From positions 4,409,001 to 4,473,000 of the forward strand of contig NZ_JAVIZM010000001.1 in assembly GCF_031453555.1 (NCBI RefSeq): 64,000 nucleotides of DNA, read 5' to 3'. The notes under the pieces are model-generated. The model saw only the letters and a list, made by a program, of their open reading frames with translations. It searched no databases and had not been told where the DNA came from. The position numbers and the translations under genes are program-made. Of the stretch, positions 63,491 through 64,000 are shown piece by piece. The stretch is from Bacillus sp. SLBN-46 (GTDB lineage: Bacteria > Bacillota > Bacilli > Bacillales > Cytobacillaceae). The first letter of the stretch is position 1. Every line of letters starts with the position of its first letter.

Positions 63491-64000
63491 ATGAGAATTA
63501 GAGATTGGGACCCAAATTTAAAGGTTCGCTTATATAGTGAAGCCATGATGAATATTACCTTTTGGATGTTTTTCCCGTTCTTAACCATCTATTTTGCAGA
63601 TGAGTTCGGTAAAAATAAAGCAGGATTACTCTTAGTTTTTTCGCAGCTTTTTTCAGTCGCAGCTAATTTAATGGGTGGATATTGCGCAGACCGTTTCGGA
63701 CGAAAAAGAATGATGGTTCTTTCCGCCATTGGTCAAGGGCTTTCCTTCTTAGCTTTTGCTGCGGCTAGCTCTCCCTGGCTCCATTCCCCTTGGATCGGAT
63801 TTATTTCGTTTGCGGTTGCAGGGGTTTTTGGTTCCTTTTACTGGCCAGCGAGTCAGGCGATGATTGCAGATGTCGTGGAAGAAAAACATAGAAGCAGCGT
63901 ATTTGCCATTTTTTATACATCTATTAATATTGCAGTTGTGGTCGGGCCTATATTAGGATCCATTTTTTATGTTCACTACCGCTTTCAGCTGTTACTTGTA
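63491..64000 (+). CDS. MFS transporter, cut by the window end
   Basis: The first 170 codons are present. The protein begins MRIRDWDPNLKVRLYSEAMM and has about five helices so far, with MFS motif A (GGYCADRFGRKRMM) between helices 2 and 3 and a GPILGSIFY segment near the edge. This is the drug-efflux-like DHA1 pattern; substrate unknown. GGGG lies 8 nt before the ATG. It is divergent from topB. Confidence 0.85.
   Translation, partial: MRIRDWDPNLKVRLYSEAMMNITFWMFFPFLTIYFADEFGKNKAGLLLVFSQLFSVAANLMGGYCADRFGRKRMMVLSAIGQGLSFLAFAAASSPWLHSPWIGFISFAVAGVFGSFYWPASQAMIADVVEEKHRSSVFAIFYTSINIAVVVGPILGSIFYVHYRFQLLLV

Overview
The window looks like chromosome of an aerobic, spore-forming Bacillaceae species (Bacillus, Neobacillus or Peribacillus type). 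It is AT-rich, with AGGAGG-type ribosome sites and frequent TTG/GTG starts. It carries pdaA (spore cortex), the sinR/sinI pair, a SigB-type promoter and CcpA operators. From about 37.6 to 58.9 kb, many genes have Bacillus subtilis counterparts in the yfj-yfk-yfl region (RlmCD, AlkA/YfjP, PdaA, YfkD, YfkE, YfkF, YfkH, YfkK, YflG, YflB), so this part is probably ancestral backbone. No rRNA, tRNA, intact insertion sequence, prophage or CRISPR array was seen. All homology calls are from reading the sequence; no database search was run.

Region 1 (0-17.4 kb, all minus strand) is a beta-glucan utilisation locus. It holds a GH16 endo-beta-1,3-glucanase, a GH1 beta-glucosidase, two aldo/keto reductases, a broken hydrolase, a CUT1 sugar ABC importer (two permeases and a lipoprotein), a YesM/YesN-type two-component system, a 1062-aa GH94/GH161-type phosphorylase and a GH30 glucanase. 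The enzymes lack signal peptides, which suggests import of oligosaccharides followed by cytosolic phosphorolysis and hydrolysis. A cre operator precedes the phosphorylase. Both regulator genes carry a one-base A-run frameshift, and the hydrolase has an in-frame UGA.

Region 2 (17.5-31.2 kb) has an ECF sigma/anti-sigma single-chain fusion, a tRNA-dihydrouridine synthase, a conventional ECF sigma plus DUF4179 pair, an amino-acid ABC importer, a DUF1540 miniprotein, an ABC-2 exporter and an ABC-F ATPase. Region 3 (31.3-37.3 kb) is a thiazole/oxazole-modified peptide (TOMM) cluster of the heterocycloanthracin type. It has a 92-aa precursor with 13 core cysteines, an ocin-ThiF-like leader-binding protein, a fused E1-like/YcaO cyclodehydratase and a SagB-type dehydrogenase.

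Region 4 (37.6-64 kb) is housekeeping and stress backbone: RNA and DNA modification, fumarase, Ca2+ antiporter, metal P-type ATPase, methionine aminopeptidase, sinR/sinI, pseudouridine catabolism, hutH and topB, ending in a truncated MFS gene. Two features stand out. First, a clear cyclic-di-GMP-I riboswitch precedes a 43-aa SinI-like antirepressor gene that faces sinR, which would tie c-di-GMP to the biofilm repressor. Second, four intergenic repeat arrays with no matching sequence share strict spacing rules: two have an exact 52-nt period, and two are built of four boxes spaced 21-20-21 nt.
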